Assembly (NCBI GenBank): GCA_009746045.1
Contig: RPFO01001023.1
Location: forward strand, 1-35,878
Length of the DNA stretch: 35,878 nucleotides
From: Mesostigma viride
Lineage: Eukaryota; Streptophyta; Mesostigmatophyceae; Mesostigmatales; Mesostigmataceae
Reading direction: 5' to 3'
The notes under the pieces were generated by a model, which did no database searches, was not told the DNA's origin, and saw only the letters and a program-made list of their open reading frames with translations. Shown here in pieces: positions 28,301 through 35,878 of this stretch. How positions within the stretch are numbered: position 1 is the stretch's first letter; each line of letters opens with the position of its first letter. The position numbers and the translations under genes are program-made.

Positions 28301-29035
28301 GATTGTCTAGATCTGCTGCAGGACAACTACCTCCCCTTACATATGTGTGCCACTGTTCAGGGCAAACTGGGGTGGTGGTCAGCCATCTGTGGGGCTCCCT
28401 TAGCTGTCATCAGCAGGGTCACCCATGATGTTCTAGTCAAGATCAAATGCAGTCACATCAGGAAGTTGGTCAATGACTGTCCCCCCCTCATCCTCCATGG
28501 CCTGAATCTGATGGAAGACATCCACATCCAATGTGTCATGGACAGCTCCATGGAGAGCAGAACAATCAATCAGATGGGGGCACGGGAATCAGGGCTGTTT
28601 TTTCTCACCAACAGGTCAGATTACATGTCCCTCACTTCCTGGTACAGCAGGCTACACCGCAGAAAACCTGGCAGCAGCAACTCAGCTGAATGTCGTGCTG
28701 TGGTGTCTGCTGCATTGCATGCTCGTTCCCTGCAGCACATGCTCACCTGGCTACAAACCCAGGCAGGCAGCACATGCAATGTCATCTCACATCTCTATAC
28801 TGACAGCCAATCTGTGATCAGTTTTCTAACCAAGAAATCTGTCTCTGCTGCTGTCCACACTGACTTGGATTGGGTGATCCTCAAACAGGAGGCCACCTAT
28901 TTTTCCAGCTGGACTCATGTGGATGATGAGGACAACCCAGCAGACGCTCTCACGAAGCTGCGGGATGCTGCTGGCCAACAGTACCAGCTCCTCTTTCAGA
29001 ACATGAACCCCTATGATATCAGAGTCAGTGTTTGA
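25352..29035 (+). CDS. pol: Copia pol: integrase, protease-like, reverse transcriptase, RNase H
   Basis: This is one open frame continuing from the gag zinc knuckle to TGA 29033-29035. Residues are counted from codon 25421. A second knuckle-like CPGC..HARH..C is at 4-21. The integrase has zinc motif H94/H99/C130/C133 and core D158, D213, E243 (VIERTIRS), then a GxWxGP C-terminal segment. A retropepsin-like segment AIDTQAQVSVIS (D524) with NTLLGEPF follows ~80 residues later. The reverse transcriptase has TDIKRAFLRGD (D803) and WHGDD (D897, D898) in place of the usual YVDD. RNase H has MDSS (D1041), NSAECRAV, YTDSQSV and the Copia-typical DEDNPADALTK. The protease-like part lies after the integrase, and its active site reads DTQ instead of D(T/S)G. 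Confidence 0.9.
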   Translation, partial: CLRCFQRGHARHNCPNNDSLANGVDLCPGCWHARHPLGPPGSRCNRPRYPNQCEFTHLMYSEDDDLITIGDGNQGIIDFEAATLLSSQHPVLEPYIKALTPTVDNSIDIKELAHQLHLAMGHETVAEELARRLGGSSMGKQLRNAVKLARQHCQECQFNSPKPQKWHTATPSTNRGMIVGDVMHINKDVQPYLILKDSWSRFTVMEPLPGMSAGQLRVALMIALPRFYPVDRILLDQQFSCLTDLEGCEAIEIAGLEDHEGQGVIERTIRSVKTLLAKNPSKDATSGVYCDRALWCHEMCTTLNMRPVLHATWGEVIPAGLQAGVYPPEVIALYNTARAQTSAKLAEKDKTHSRPVFQKGDQVLYYKENSFGKVGTWLGPVTIRGFTKNSKTVEVKHNINGKRHRVSCHRIKKYYSPMADVPGEESLSMDSLLLSGNSSMPSSSSEPPITAVDSTTAPSVNPSTLSEARPTSQPGDCLTRHEVAGLEALAQPQGTKLSANPPALRSRLAVALQALHRSHKQQAAVAAGLAKVSAVCTSQDPWTLAIDTQAQVSVISAQAIPGLEIAPSFWARVQDFSGQSSLDVVGQVMLPILGIQTPFQVVEGYSGNTLLGEPFVSYPGVLISANELSVTGVGAVPLDHFKIPLSSIVPGMDAVIKAVNTQYAPGEIPDLDKLVHSQFLHPSAFGLGKWDIAMHSPHQISHVIQECKTQKGFTKWLMAIVHQARQEWVLPNPKNPQYKPPVTPSWDVPEGAKKLRLKFVLKQKPQKVGSPIFHARPCVTELKGTSTLPKGETYTPGLQQTSLRIMLSLFLHNLNAGQDYVCKATDIKRAFLRGDPEKAESVWKGKVYVVDTPAVWKPYIDEPHLIINIGVEGLVSAPKIFRDSAEEVFKKLKATYDDLDPCFFVVPTPSGLLFFVWHGDDQLICGPRAEVETFIQQVQESYEIGKQVELSTTPIQFCGIMLQLHRQPDQWVCSLSPPAEYIQDCLDLLQDNYLPLHMCATVQGKLGWWSAICGAPLAVISRVTHDVLVKIKCSHIRKLVNDCPPLILHGLNLMEDIHIQCVMDSSMESRTINQMGARESGLFFLTNRSDYMSLTSWYSRLHRRKPGSSNSAECRAVVSAALHARSLQHMLTWLQTQAGSTCNVISHLYTDSQSVISFLTKKSVSAAVHTDLDWVILKQEATYFSSWTHVDDEDNPADALTKLRDAAGQQYQLLFQNMNPYDIRVSV

Positions 29036-29409
29036 ATAAATGACTGGCCATAGCACAGTACACAACCACCACACCCCCTTACCACAGCGATAGCTGCTGG
29101 GCGCCATAAAATTCAACACATTCGTTGTGGGGTGTGAGTGCTGGCTAGGTCAGATTTGTATCCATTTGCAGCTTGAGGACACAAGCTTTGTATCCATTTA
29201 CTTAATGTGTGCTTCAGTACCTGGCCAAACCAGCCAGCTGTGTACACCTTATTTAATGTGCAATATAACACCTGGCCAGAACAGCCAGCTGTAACCAACC
29301 TGGCTCAACCAGCCATGTCTCTTTTGTACCCCTAATCAACTTAAAAACAATAACAATAATGTTGGGGGTGCAGACCTGCATTAAGAAATAAATAATAAAA
29401 CAATACTGG
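29036..29409 (+). other. Copia 3' untranslated region with short repeats
   Basis: It contains two to three copies of CTGGCC(A)..CCAGCCAGCTGT (29220-29315) and two of TTTGTATCCATTT (29155-29200). GTTGGGGGTGCAGA (~29360) is the best purine-rich candidate, but it is ~45 bp from the LTR. No polypurine tract touches the LTR. Confidence 0.6.
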
Positions 29410-29882
29410 AGTTAGTCTCCATGCTTTGCTGTAGACTAAGTCTCAAAGGCATTGTGAATACAACGTATGAATAAGCCTTGTAAACCCACGTTGGTATGTG
29501 AATATAAATACCACGTGGGCTATGCAGATAGGGATGCTAGTCGAGTCGCATACGTTTCCCTAGATAGGTACTTTGGGTACTGAGGTACGTGACAGATGTC
29601 AGTACCCAGTATACGTAGTGTCCTGTCATTGGACGGTACTAGAGTATCCTAGATAGGGACCGTACTGCAGCGTGCATTGATTTGTGATCGCACGATGCAG
29701 TGACTAGGCAGCTACCTGTCATCGTGCGGCCTCGGGCCAACGGTCTGCACCCAACGGTCACTGGCGGCGCAGCCGGTGAGAGGAACGTTGATAAAGGGTA
29801 AACCTATTTTCTAATGAACCAAGCAATTCATTGCTCCAAGCCTTCAGTGTTCTCAAGCAATATATCCCACCGCATTCTAACT
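29410..29882 (+). repeat. 3' LTR
   Basis: 473 bp, identical to 22228-22700 in my reading. It is followed by the target duplication CCACC (29883-29887). Confidence 0.95.
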
Positions 29883-30893
29883 CCACCACCTTCATGACAG
29901 GCAGCGCAGCCAGCCGATATTTATATTATGAAGATTGCAATAATGCTTTATGATGAAAGCAATGCCCAAACCATTCATTCCATAACATTTGACAAATTAC
30001 AATGAATGCCGAGTTGTGCTGCCGCAACTGTAAGAGTAACTACATATCCTTGAGACCCATCGAAATCACCACAGACCGACCATGACGCCACTGTGGCGCA
30101 ACAGTGTTTACTTACGTCATAATCTATATCAACTGTGTGACTCTGCGCTCATGTCCCAGTTACTGGCACACTGGCCAACGACGAACCGGCCCTTTCCCGG
30201 GACTGTTCCCGGGTCAGCAGAACGTTTCTCGTCCACAATGCCAACAACATCCCAACCGGATCAAACCATTGTCAATCTTATCAACCATCGTCATGGCAAC
30301 GACATGCAACCACTCACGGGGGCTGCTCCGGGCTGTTCGAGAAGTTTAACCCCATGAAGACAACAAACTAGTTGTGAGGGAGAGAAACGAGCGAACAACG
30401 ACCACCATGGCCGCTGCGCTGCTCCTAAATACCTCCAAAAATCCCGGCATCCATGCGCTGTCGCATTTGCCAGCAAGCCGCCTGACGTGCAGTTAGACTG
30501 CCAGCAAAATGCAGAGCAAGTCTGTTCGACAACCACGTGCGAGCCAGCACACCGCACACTACGATCTGCGTATCTAGCTTTGTCAGATGGACTGAACATC
30601 ATTCCGTCTGGACAATACAAAAGATTCATAACTGCCAAATGTCACGCACCGGAATATTGCGCAAGCCACCAAGGCTTTGCGCCCCAAAGTCTTGCGCCTG
30701 AACCTAAGTCAGGTCACCTAAGACTGTCACTCTAGAAATTCAGGCCTTTCCGGCGCGGCGCTCCACACCGGCCCAAGGAACAAAGCCTGCGGCCTACTGA
30801 ATCGGAACCAACCAAACGTCGGTAACGATTCCGATTACGGCAACCGCGTAACTTCTTGAGTGCACGGACGTAAATGATCACGGACGTGACAGC

Positions 30894-32331
30894 TGTCGCG
30901 TTTGCGTGCCATTATATCCTAGCCTATCACTTGGAAGGCATATCCATAGCAATAGAGTACTCTTGTGTGTGATCCACTATATTCCCCCCACTTTTTAGCT
31001 CGAAAAAATGAAGAGCCAAAAAGTCAAAAAGAGGATCACATAGGGAAAAAAAAATTCCCACGACAGGACCACACATGCTTTTCAAATAGGCTAAGCAATA
31101 ACCTCTTCAGTGCTTTTTCAAGGATAAGCATAATCCTCTTCATGGCTTTTTCAAGGATAAGCCTAATCCTCTTCATAGCTTTTTAAAGGATAAGCTTAAT
31201 CCTCTTCCAAGTGCTTGATTCTGCAAGCAGCTTGGGTATATCTCCGGCTCAGGCTGTCCGAACTGAACCCGCCAAGGGTTGTTCGCTCGTTTAAATAAAG
31301 TGGAAATGATAGGTGTGGTCCTTGACGGCACCACCACCTTCATGACAGGCAGCGCAGCCAGCCGATATTTATATTATGAAGATTGCAATAATGCTTTATG
31401 ATGAAAGCAATGCCCAAACCATTCATTCCATAACATTTGACAAATTACAATGAATGCCGAGTTGTGCTGCCGCAACTGTAAGAGTAACTACATATCCTTG
31501 AGACCCATCGAAATCACCACAGACCGACCATGACGCCACTGTGGCGCAACAGTGTTTACTTACGTCATAATCTATATCAACTGTGTGACTCTGCGCTCAT
31601 GTCCCAGTTACTGGCACACTGGCCAACGACGAACCGGCCCTTTCCCGGGACTGTTCCCGGGTCAGCAGAACGTTTCTCGTCCACAATGCCAACAACATCC
31701 CAACCGGATCAAACCATTGTCAATCTTATCAACCATCGTCATGGCAACGACATGCAACCACTCACGGGGGCTGCTCCGGGCTGTTCGAGAAGTTTAACCC
31801 CATGAAGACAACAAACTAGTTGTGAGGGAGAGAAACGAGCGAACAACGACCACCATGGCCGCTGCGCTGCTCCTAAATACCTCCAAAAATCCCGGCATCC
31901 ATGCGCTGTCGCATTTGCCAGCAAGCCGCCTGACGTGCAGTTAGACTGCCAGCAAAATGCAGAGCAAGTCTGTTCGACAACCACGTGCGAGCCAGCACAC
32001 CGCACACTACGATCTGCGTATCTAGCTTTGTCAGATGGACTGAACATCATTCCGTCTGAACAATACAAAAGATTCATAACTGCCAAATGTCACGCACCGG
32101 AATATTGCGCAAGCCACCAAGGCTTTGCGCCCCAAAGTCTTGCGCCTGAACCTAAGTCAGGTCACCTAAGACTGTCACTCTAGAAATTCAGGCCTTTCCG
32201 GCGCGGCGCTCCACACCGGCCCAAGGAACAAAGCCTGCGGCCTACTGAATCGGAACCAACCAAACGTCGGTAACGATTCCGAACCGCGTAACTTCTTGAG
32301 TGCACGGACGTAAATGATCACGGACGTGACA
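30894..32331 (+). repeat. Tandem duplication, copy 2 (with empty Copia site)
   Basis: It repeats 22095-22227 and 29888-30893. It carries CACCACCACCTTCATG at the point where copy 1 has the retrotransposon, proving the insertion point. It differs from copy 1 by a 312-bp segment at 30984-31295, which replaces 3 bp (GTA) of copy 1. Confidence 0.9.
30984..31295 (+). repeat. 312-bp segment unique to duplication copy 2, with 36-bp tandem repeats
   Basis: Absent from copy 1, where GTA stands in its place between CCACTATATT and TAAAGTGG. It includes about three ~36-bp units AATCCTCTTCATGGCTTTTT + CAAGGATAAGC (31098-31205). Whether this is an insertion in copy 2 or a loss from copy 1 cannot be decided here. 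No coding sequence is convincing. Confidence 0.75.
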
Positions 32332-32332
32332 A

Positions 32333-32544
32333 GCACGGAAATTCCGGGCTCTCCCAATGTATCAATGATGCGCCTGAGGGCCGAGGCCCAGCAGGAGTTC
32401 CTGGCTGCTGCGGAGAACGGCGGGGCCAAGTGGAACACCAAAATGTATACAGGCGAGCCTCCCAACTACAGGGGAGACCAGTACCAGGGAGTGTACTCCT
32501 TCGGCGATTTTGACATCGACGGATGGGGCACCTTTTTCGGCTAG
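32333..32544 (+). pseudogene. Orphan C-terminal coding fragment
   Basis: A frame ending at TAG 32542-32544 whose last ~65 residues look protein-like (SMMRLRAEAQQEFLAAAENG, GEPPNYRGDQYQGVYSFGDF, DIDGWGTFFG). The coding-like part starts just past the end of duplication copy 2, so its 5' part was probably lost or displaced by the duplication. The family is not recognised. It might be the last exon of the gene whose other piece lies near 21876-22123, but nothing proves this. Confidence 0.4.
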
Positions 32545-32610
32545 GCGCAATGCCTAAGTTGTCAAATACTCCGACAATGTCAAAATTGCGAATGATAAAA
32601 TTACGGACAT

Positions 32611-35410
32611 GTGCACATCGTTTCTCTCCGGCGCATGCACGCCGCTCCGGACGACCCGCTGGGCTTTAAACTGCACATGGTGACCCCCCGCCTGCTCCTC
32701 ACCCCTCTCGGGCGTGGTGTGCGCGGCCTCCAGGGTGCGGTTATTGCCCGTTGCCGACGCTTTCTGCAGGGGGACTGGGAGGGGCTGTTTGGCGTGCCGC
32801 CCCCGCGCACGGCCCGGCTGTCGGGGGAGGTCAACTTCGAGCGGGTGGCCGCCGACGTCATCCGCCTCGTCCGCGAGGGGCAGCTCAGCCGGGCCATGAC
32901 CCGCTTGGAAATGGCCAAGCTCGCCCCCGCCAATGCGGCTACCCTGGCGGCCTTGGAGGCTCTTCACCCTGCGGAGCCCGGATTCCAGCTGCCCGTGCCG
33001 GACCCCCTGCCGGCCCCCCTCCGGCTGGACCGCGACTGCTTCCTGGAGGTGATGCGTGAGGTCCCGCGGGCTTCCTCTACCGGGCCGTCGGGCTGGCGCT
33101 ACGAGCACTTGGAGGTCCTGGTGGGGCATGGGGGCGAGGACATTCTCTTTGACACCCTCATTGACCTGGCGGCTGGTCGCGTTCCTCCCGCTGCGCGCGA
33201 GTGGTTAGCGGGCGCTCGCCTCCTCGCTCTGCTCAAGGGTGTCTTGCCCCCCCCGAGGGCAAGGTGCGCCCGATCGCCTGCGGTGAGGTGCTCCGCAAGC
33301 TCGTGGGCAAAGTGATCTGCCGCCAAAAGGCGCCCGAGCTCCGTGCCTTTTTCTGCCCGCCCCTCGCAGCGGGTGAGACCTCGGTGGCGGCCCAGCTGGG
33401 GGTGACGACTCCAGGCGGGGCGGATATCCTCATCCATTCGGTGCAGGCCTACCTCGAGGCCCACCCCACCCACGCTGTCGTCAAGGTCGACTGCCACAAC
33501 GCGTTCAACAGTCTGTCCCGCGCCAGCATGTTTGCGGCCGTCATGGAGTCCTTCGAGGACTTGTACGCTTGGACAGCCGTGTGCTACGGCCAGCCCGGCC
33601 AACTGGTTCACATCATGGAGGACGGCACTCGCGGCGGCCTGCTGTCGCGGTCGGGCACCCAGCAAGGGGACCCCCTGGGACCCCTGTACTTTGCCGCCCC
33701 CTCCAGGGTTGCCTCCAAGCGGTCCATGCTGCCCACCCGGCGGTCGCTATTCAGGCCTACTTGGATGATATCTACCTGCTGGGCCCTGTGCCGGACACCA
33801 CCGCGGCTCTGCTGGCACTGCAGACCGCGGTGGCCGACATCAACCTCCAGTTGACCCTTGCCAAGTGCGCGGTGTACTCGCCCCAAGGTGATTGCTCCGG
33901 CTTTCCGCCCCAGCTCTTGGGCCGGGACGAGCGCCTCCATGGGTTGGATGTCCTCGGCGTTCCGGTTGGCGACCCCGCGTTTGTCATCGATGCTCTGCGG
34001 GCCGCCCTCGAGGCACGCACTGAGGTACTGCCCTTGATTGCGCGCCTTCATGATTCGCAGACCAAGGGTCTGCTTCTGTGGTTTTGCGCTCACCCTCGCG
34101 TCGTTCACTGGCTCCGGGGCGCTCTTCCGTCTCAGGTCCGGCTGGCCGCCGAGGGCCACGACGAACGCATCCAGTCGGCCTTGGCGCAGCTGGTCCCGGG
34201 CCCCGACCTCCCGCCACATGCTATTCGCATTGCCTCCCTGCCTGCACGGATGGGTGGCTGCGGTCTGACTCGTGCCGCCCGGCTGGCCCCAGCAGCCTTT
34301 TTGGGCTCCGTCGCTCAGTCGTGGGCGGAAAGCTGCCGGCTCCTGCCCCTTTTGGCAACGGCAGCGCCTGACCTCCTGGACCCCAGCAGCCCTTTGCCCT
34401 TCGTCACCGCCATCCAGGAGGCCTATGCTGAGATCCAGCAGGCCTGTTCTCCCGTCCGTGCCGCTCAGGCGGTACAGCGCCACCTCCCTCGCGGCACTCC
34501 CTCGGTCGCCTCCGTTCAATCTCCCGCCGCATTCCCTGCTCGCGTCATCGATAAACACCAGAAAACCTACGCGGGTATTCTGCACACGGCTGATTGGATT
34601 GCTCTTTTCGCGGACCTCAACGCCCAGGGACGTGCGTGGCTGTTCTCGCTTTCCTTGCGGAGTGTGGGCTCGGCGTACCTTCGTGCTCTTCCCATGGCCC
34701 CCCCATTCGCCTTGGCTCCCAGCCACTACTCGGTGGCGCTCCGGCACCAGCTATTTGCCCCGCAGCCTCTTGTTCCGGCCGGGCGGCCTTGTGGTAGCTG
34801 TGGGCAGCCGCTGGATCCCACGGGGACTCACTACCTTGCCTGCATGGGGGGCCAACAGAATCAGAATTGGTATTTGTATTTGCACACTGTCCTCCTGACG
34901 GTGGTGCTCGCCATGATTCGGTCGGTTTTCCCCCACGCGAACATCCGGTCCGAGGATGCGGATGGCGCTGCCTTCTATTCCCCCAACCACCGGCCTGACA
35001 TCGTGGTGCTGGACTTTGAGGGGGGTGGCCGGCATCTGCTTATTGACGTTTCGGTGGCGCGGCCCTTGGCTCTTAGCCACGTGGCTGGGGCCTCCCTCAC
35101 GGCAGGTTACACGGCGGACCGGGCGGAGCGGGCCAAGCTCCTGGCCTACGGCGACGTCGGGCACCATCGTGTGGTGCCCTTTGTCCTGGAGGAGTTTGGG
35201 GCCATGGGGCCCCTGACCTCCGCCTTCTTCAAGGAGTGTTGCCGGCTCCGGGAGGACCGGCTGGACCTGGAGGGCCAGCGGGCCCCATGGTCGGCGCGGA
35301 CCTGGACGTCATATTGGCGTCAGCGCTTGTCGGTGGCGCTGACTCGGGCCATGGCGGACATCATGCTCCGCCGTACGCGGGCTGATTTTGCGGTGCAGCA
35401 GGGCTATTAG
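32611..35410 (+). pseudogene. LINE ORF: reverse transcriptase plus RLE, two frame breaks
   Basis: Segments 32611-33254, 33255-33700 and 33701-35410 lie in successive frames; each change sits in a C run (C8 at 33247-33254, C5 at 33697-33701) and is cured by one extra base. Motifs: VKVDCHNAFN (RT motif A, ~33481), SGTQQGDPLGPLYFA (motif B, ~33652), AYLDDIYLLG (motif C, Asp-Asp at 33764-33769), then the thumb region, Cys-His knuckle CGSCGQPLDPTGTHYLAC (~34790) and the endonuclease motif HRPDIVVLD...HLLIDVSVARP (~34988-35063). All catalytic residues are present, so the copy may be functional apart from 5' truncation. Confidence 0.85.
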
Positions 35411-35545
35411 GTTCCTCCCGTTAGGCGTTTCCATTGGTCTTATCGTAGTATAGAGCTTTGACATGGCTCTGTATATAGGTTTATAGCTGGGCGTTTGCTT
35501 TGGTTTGAGTGATTTCACTCTGCTGTAAGTAATTATATTTTTAAC
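32611..35545 (+). mobile_element. RLE-type LINE (copy 2) with reverse transcriptase
   Basis: GC-rich, one long ORF with reverse transcriptase and a C-terminal restriction-like endonuclease, then a ~135-bp 3' UTR. The 3' end near 35545 is fixed by comparison with the fragment at 16620. The 5' end is truncated near 32.6 kb: no N-terminal zinc fingers are seen. The domain plan fits the R2/NeSL/CRE-type LINE groups; I cannot assign the clade. Confidence 0.85.
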
Positions 35546-35857
35546 ATATATGTACTGATTCAATAAAAAATTTCGGCAATTTTGTTCCCGGCATTGATAA
35601 TCAAAAGCTGCTAGCAAGCCAAGGACTTCAAAAGTGGCAATAGATCGATGTAGGTCGTCGATAAACTTGTCTAGTCGTCATATTTCGGTCGCAAAATTCG
35701 TGCGTGGCCTGCAGGCATCGGACAAAGTGCACGCAACAGCAGGAGTCGGTTGAGTTCGAAGCACGGCAGACACAAAATTTCGGCGCAAAGTCCGTCGGGC
35801 GAAAAATTCGCTCGGCTGCCAAATTTTCGGCAAGAATTTCGGCGCAATGTCCGGTTT
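35546..35857. other. Non-coding right flank with AATTTCGGC words
   Basis: No gene is seen. The word AATTTCGGC or AAATTTTCGGC recurs about five times (35570-35845), and the pair TTTCGGCGCAA.GTCCG occurs twice (around 35780 and 35838). These may be sub-terminal repeats belonging to the inverted-repeat end that follows. Confidence 0.5.
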
Positions 35858-35878
35858 TCGGACGATTGAAATTAGCGT
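35858..35878 (-). repeat. Right member of the 21-bp inverted repeat pair
   Basis: TCGGACGATTGAAATTAGCG + T is the reverse complement of 731-751 with one mismatch. It ends at the last base of the window, so its full length and flanking duplication cannot be seen. Confidence 0.5.

Larger units (their letters stand above)
22228..29882 (+). mobile_element. Young Copia-type LTR retrotransposon, 7.66 kb
   Basis: Two 473-bp LTRs (22228-22700 and 29410-29882) that I read as identical bound a gag-pol region. The LTR ends are AGTTAG...CTAACT rather than the usual TG...CA. A 5-bp target duplication CCACC lies at 22223-22227 and 29883-29887. The pre-insertion site (one CCACC) is preserved at 31331-31335. 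Identical LTRs imply recent insertion. RNase H and reverse transcriptase motifs place it in the Ty1/Copia group. The pol domain order is unusual (see findings). Confidence 0.95.
22095..30893 (+). repeat. Tandem duplication, copy 1 (split by the Copia element)
   Basis: Copy 1 is 22095-22227 plus 29883-30893. It matches copy 2 (30894-32331) with only a couple of differences over ~1 kb: a G/A change near 30610 and an 8-bp segment (TTACGGCA near 30834) missing from copy 2. The junction between the copies is direct: copy 1 ends ..CGGACGTGACAGC and copy 2 starts TGTCGCGTTTGCG. The unit has no convincing gene; the 91-codon frame at 30082 is repeated at 31530. Confidence 0.9.

Noticed and set aside
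30082-30357. 91-codon frame repeated at 31530-31805
   Set aside because: It is conserved between the two copies only because the whole segment is a recent duplication; composition is not protein-like and it overlaps another open frame.

Overview
This window is eukaryotic and repeat-rich. It holds multi-exon genes with short GT-AG introns (about 55-480 bp, one with a TACTAAC-type branch point), a Copia-type LTR retrotransposon, LINEs of the restriction-like-endonuclease (RLE) type, a 3.5 kb minisatellite and many small palindromes. I see no bacterial operons or ribosome-binding sites. The host could be a green-lineage alga or another protist, but I cannot name it from sequence alone.

Layout. 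(1) 1-972: a broken 110-bp piece of the same transposase-like gene that is found intact at 17-21 kb, followed by AT-rich non-coding DNA. (2) 973-9460, minus strand: gene A, at least ten exons and roughly 2,400 codons. It has a KSP/SR-rich N-terminus, a coiled coil, acidic tracts and several unrecognised globular parts. (3) 9536-10002: tandem ~108-bp units, each carrying a 20-24-bp palindrome. (4) 10010-13489: two minisatellite arrays in inverted orientation; the larger has ~88 units of ~30 bp and an ~867-bp higher-order period. (5) 13490-14909: non-coding, with a diverged direct repeat. (6) 14910-16891: a 5'-truncated RLE LINE joined tail-to-tail to a short inverted LINE fragment. (7) 16993-21036, plus strand: gene B, a ~1,000-residue DDE/RNase H-fold transposase-like protein in three or four exons. 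(8) 21037-22227: a MITE-like foldback and one orphan coding fragment. (9) 22228-29882: a young Copia element with identical 473-bp LTRs and a 5-bp target duplication, inserted into one copy of a tandem duplication. The second copy (30894-32331) keeps the empty site. (10) 32314-32544: another orphan coding fragment. (11) 32611-35545: a longer RLE LINE with reverse transcriptase.

Genes A and B point away from each other. Their introns and the DNA between them share the same GGTCT(C/A)GCTGCAG palindrome family, which is absent from the LTR element, the LINEs and everything right of 21.8 kb. This suggests (inference) that 1-21.8 kb is one genomic compartment, or that A and B are two genes of one large transposon. 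A 21-bp inverted repeat (20/21 matches) at 731-751 and at the extreme right end (35858-35878) could mark the ends of an even larger unit, but this is unproven.

Most reading-frame breaks in the LINEs, the Copia gag and gene A have one explanation: a single base missing from a homopolymer or short-repeat tract. The underlying genes may therefore be intact and the assembly at fault.
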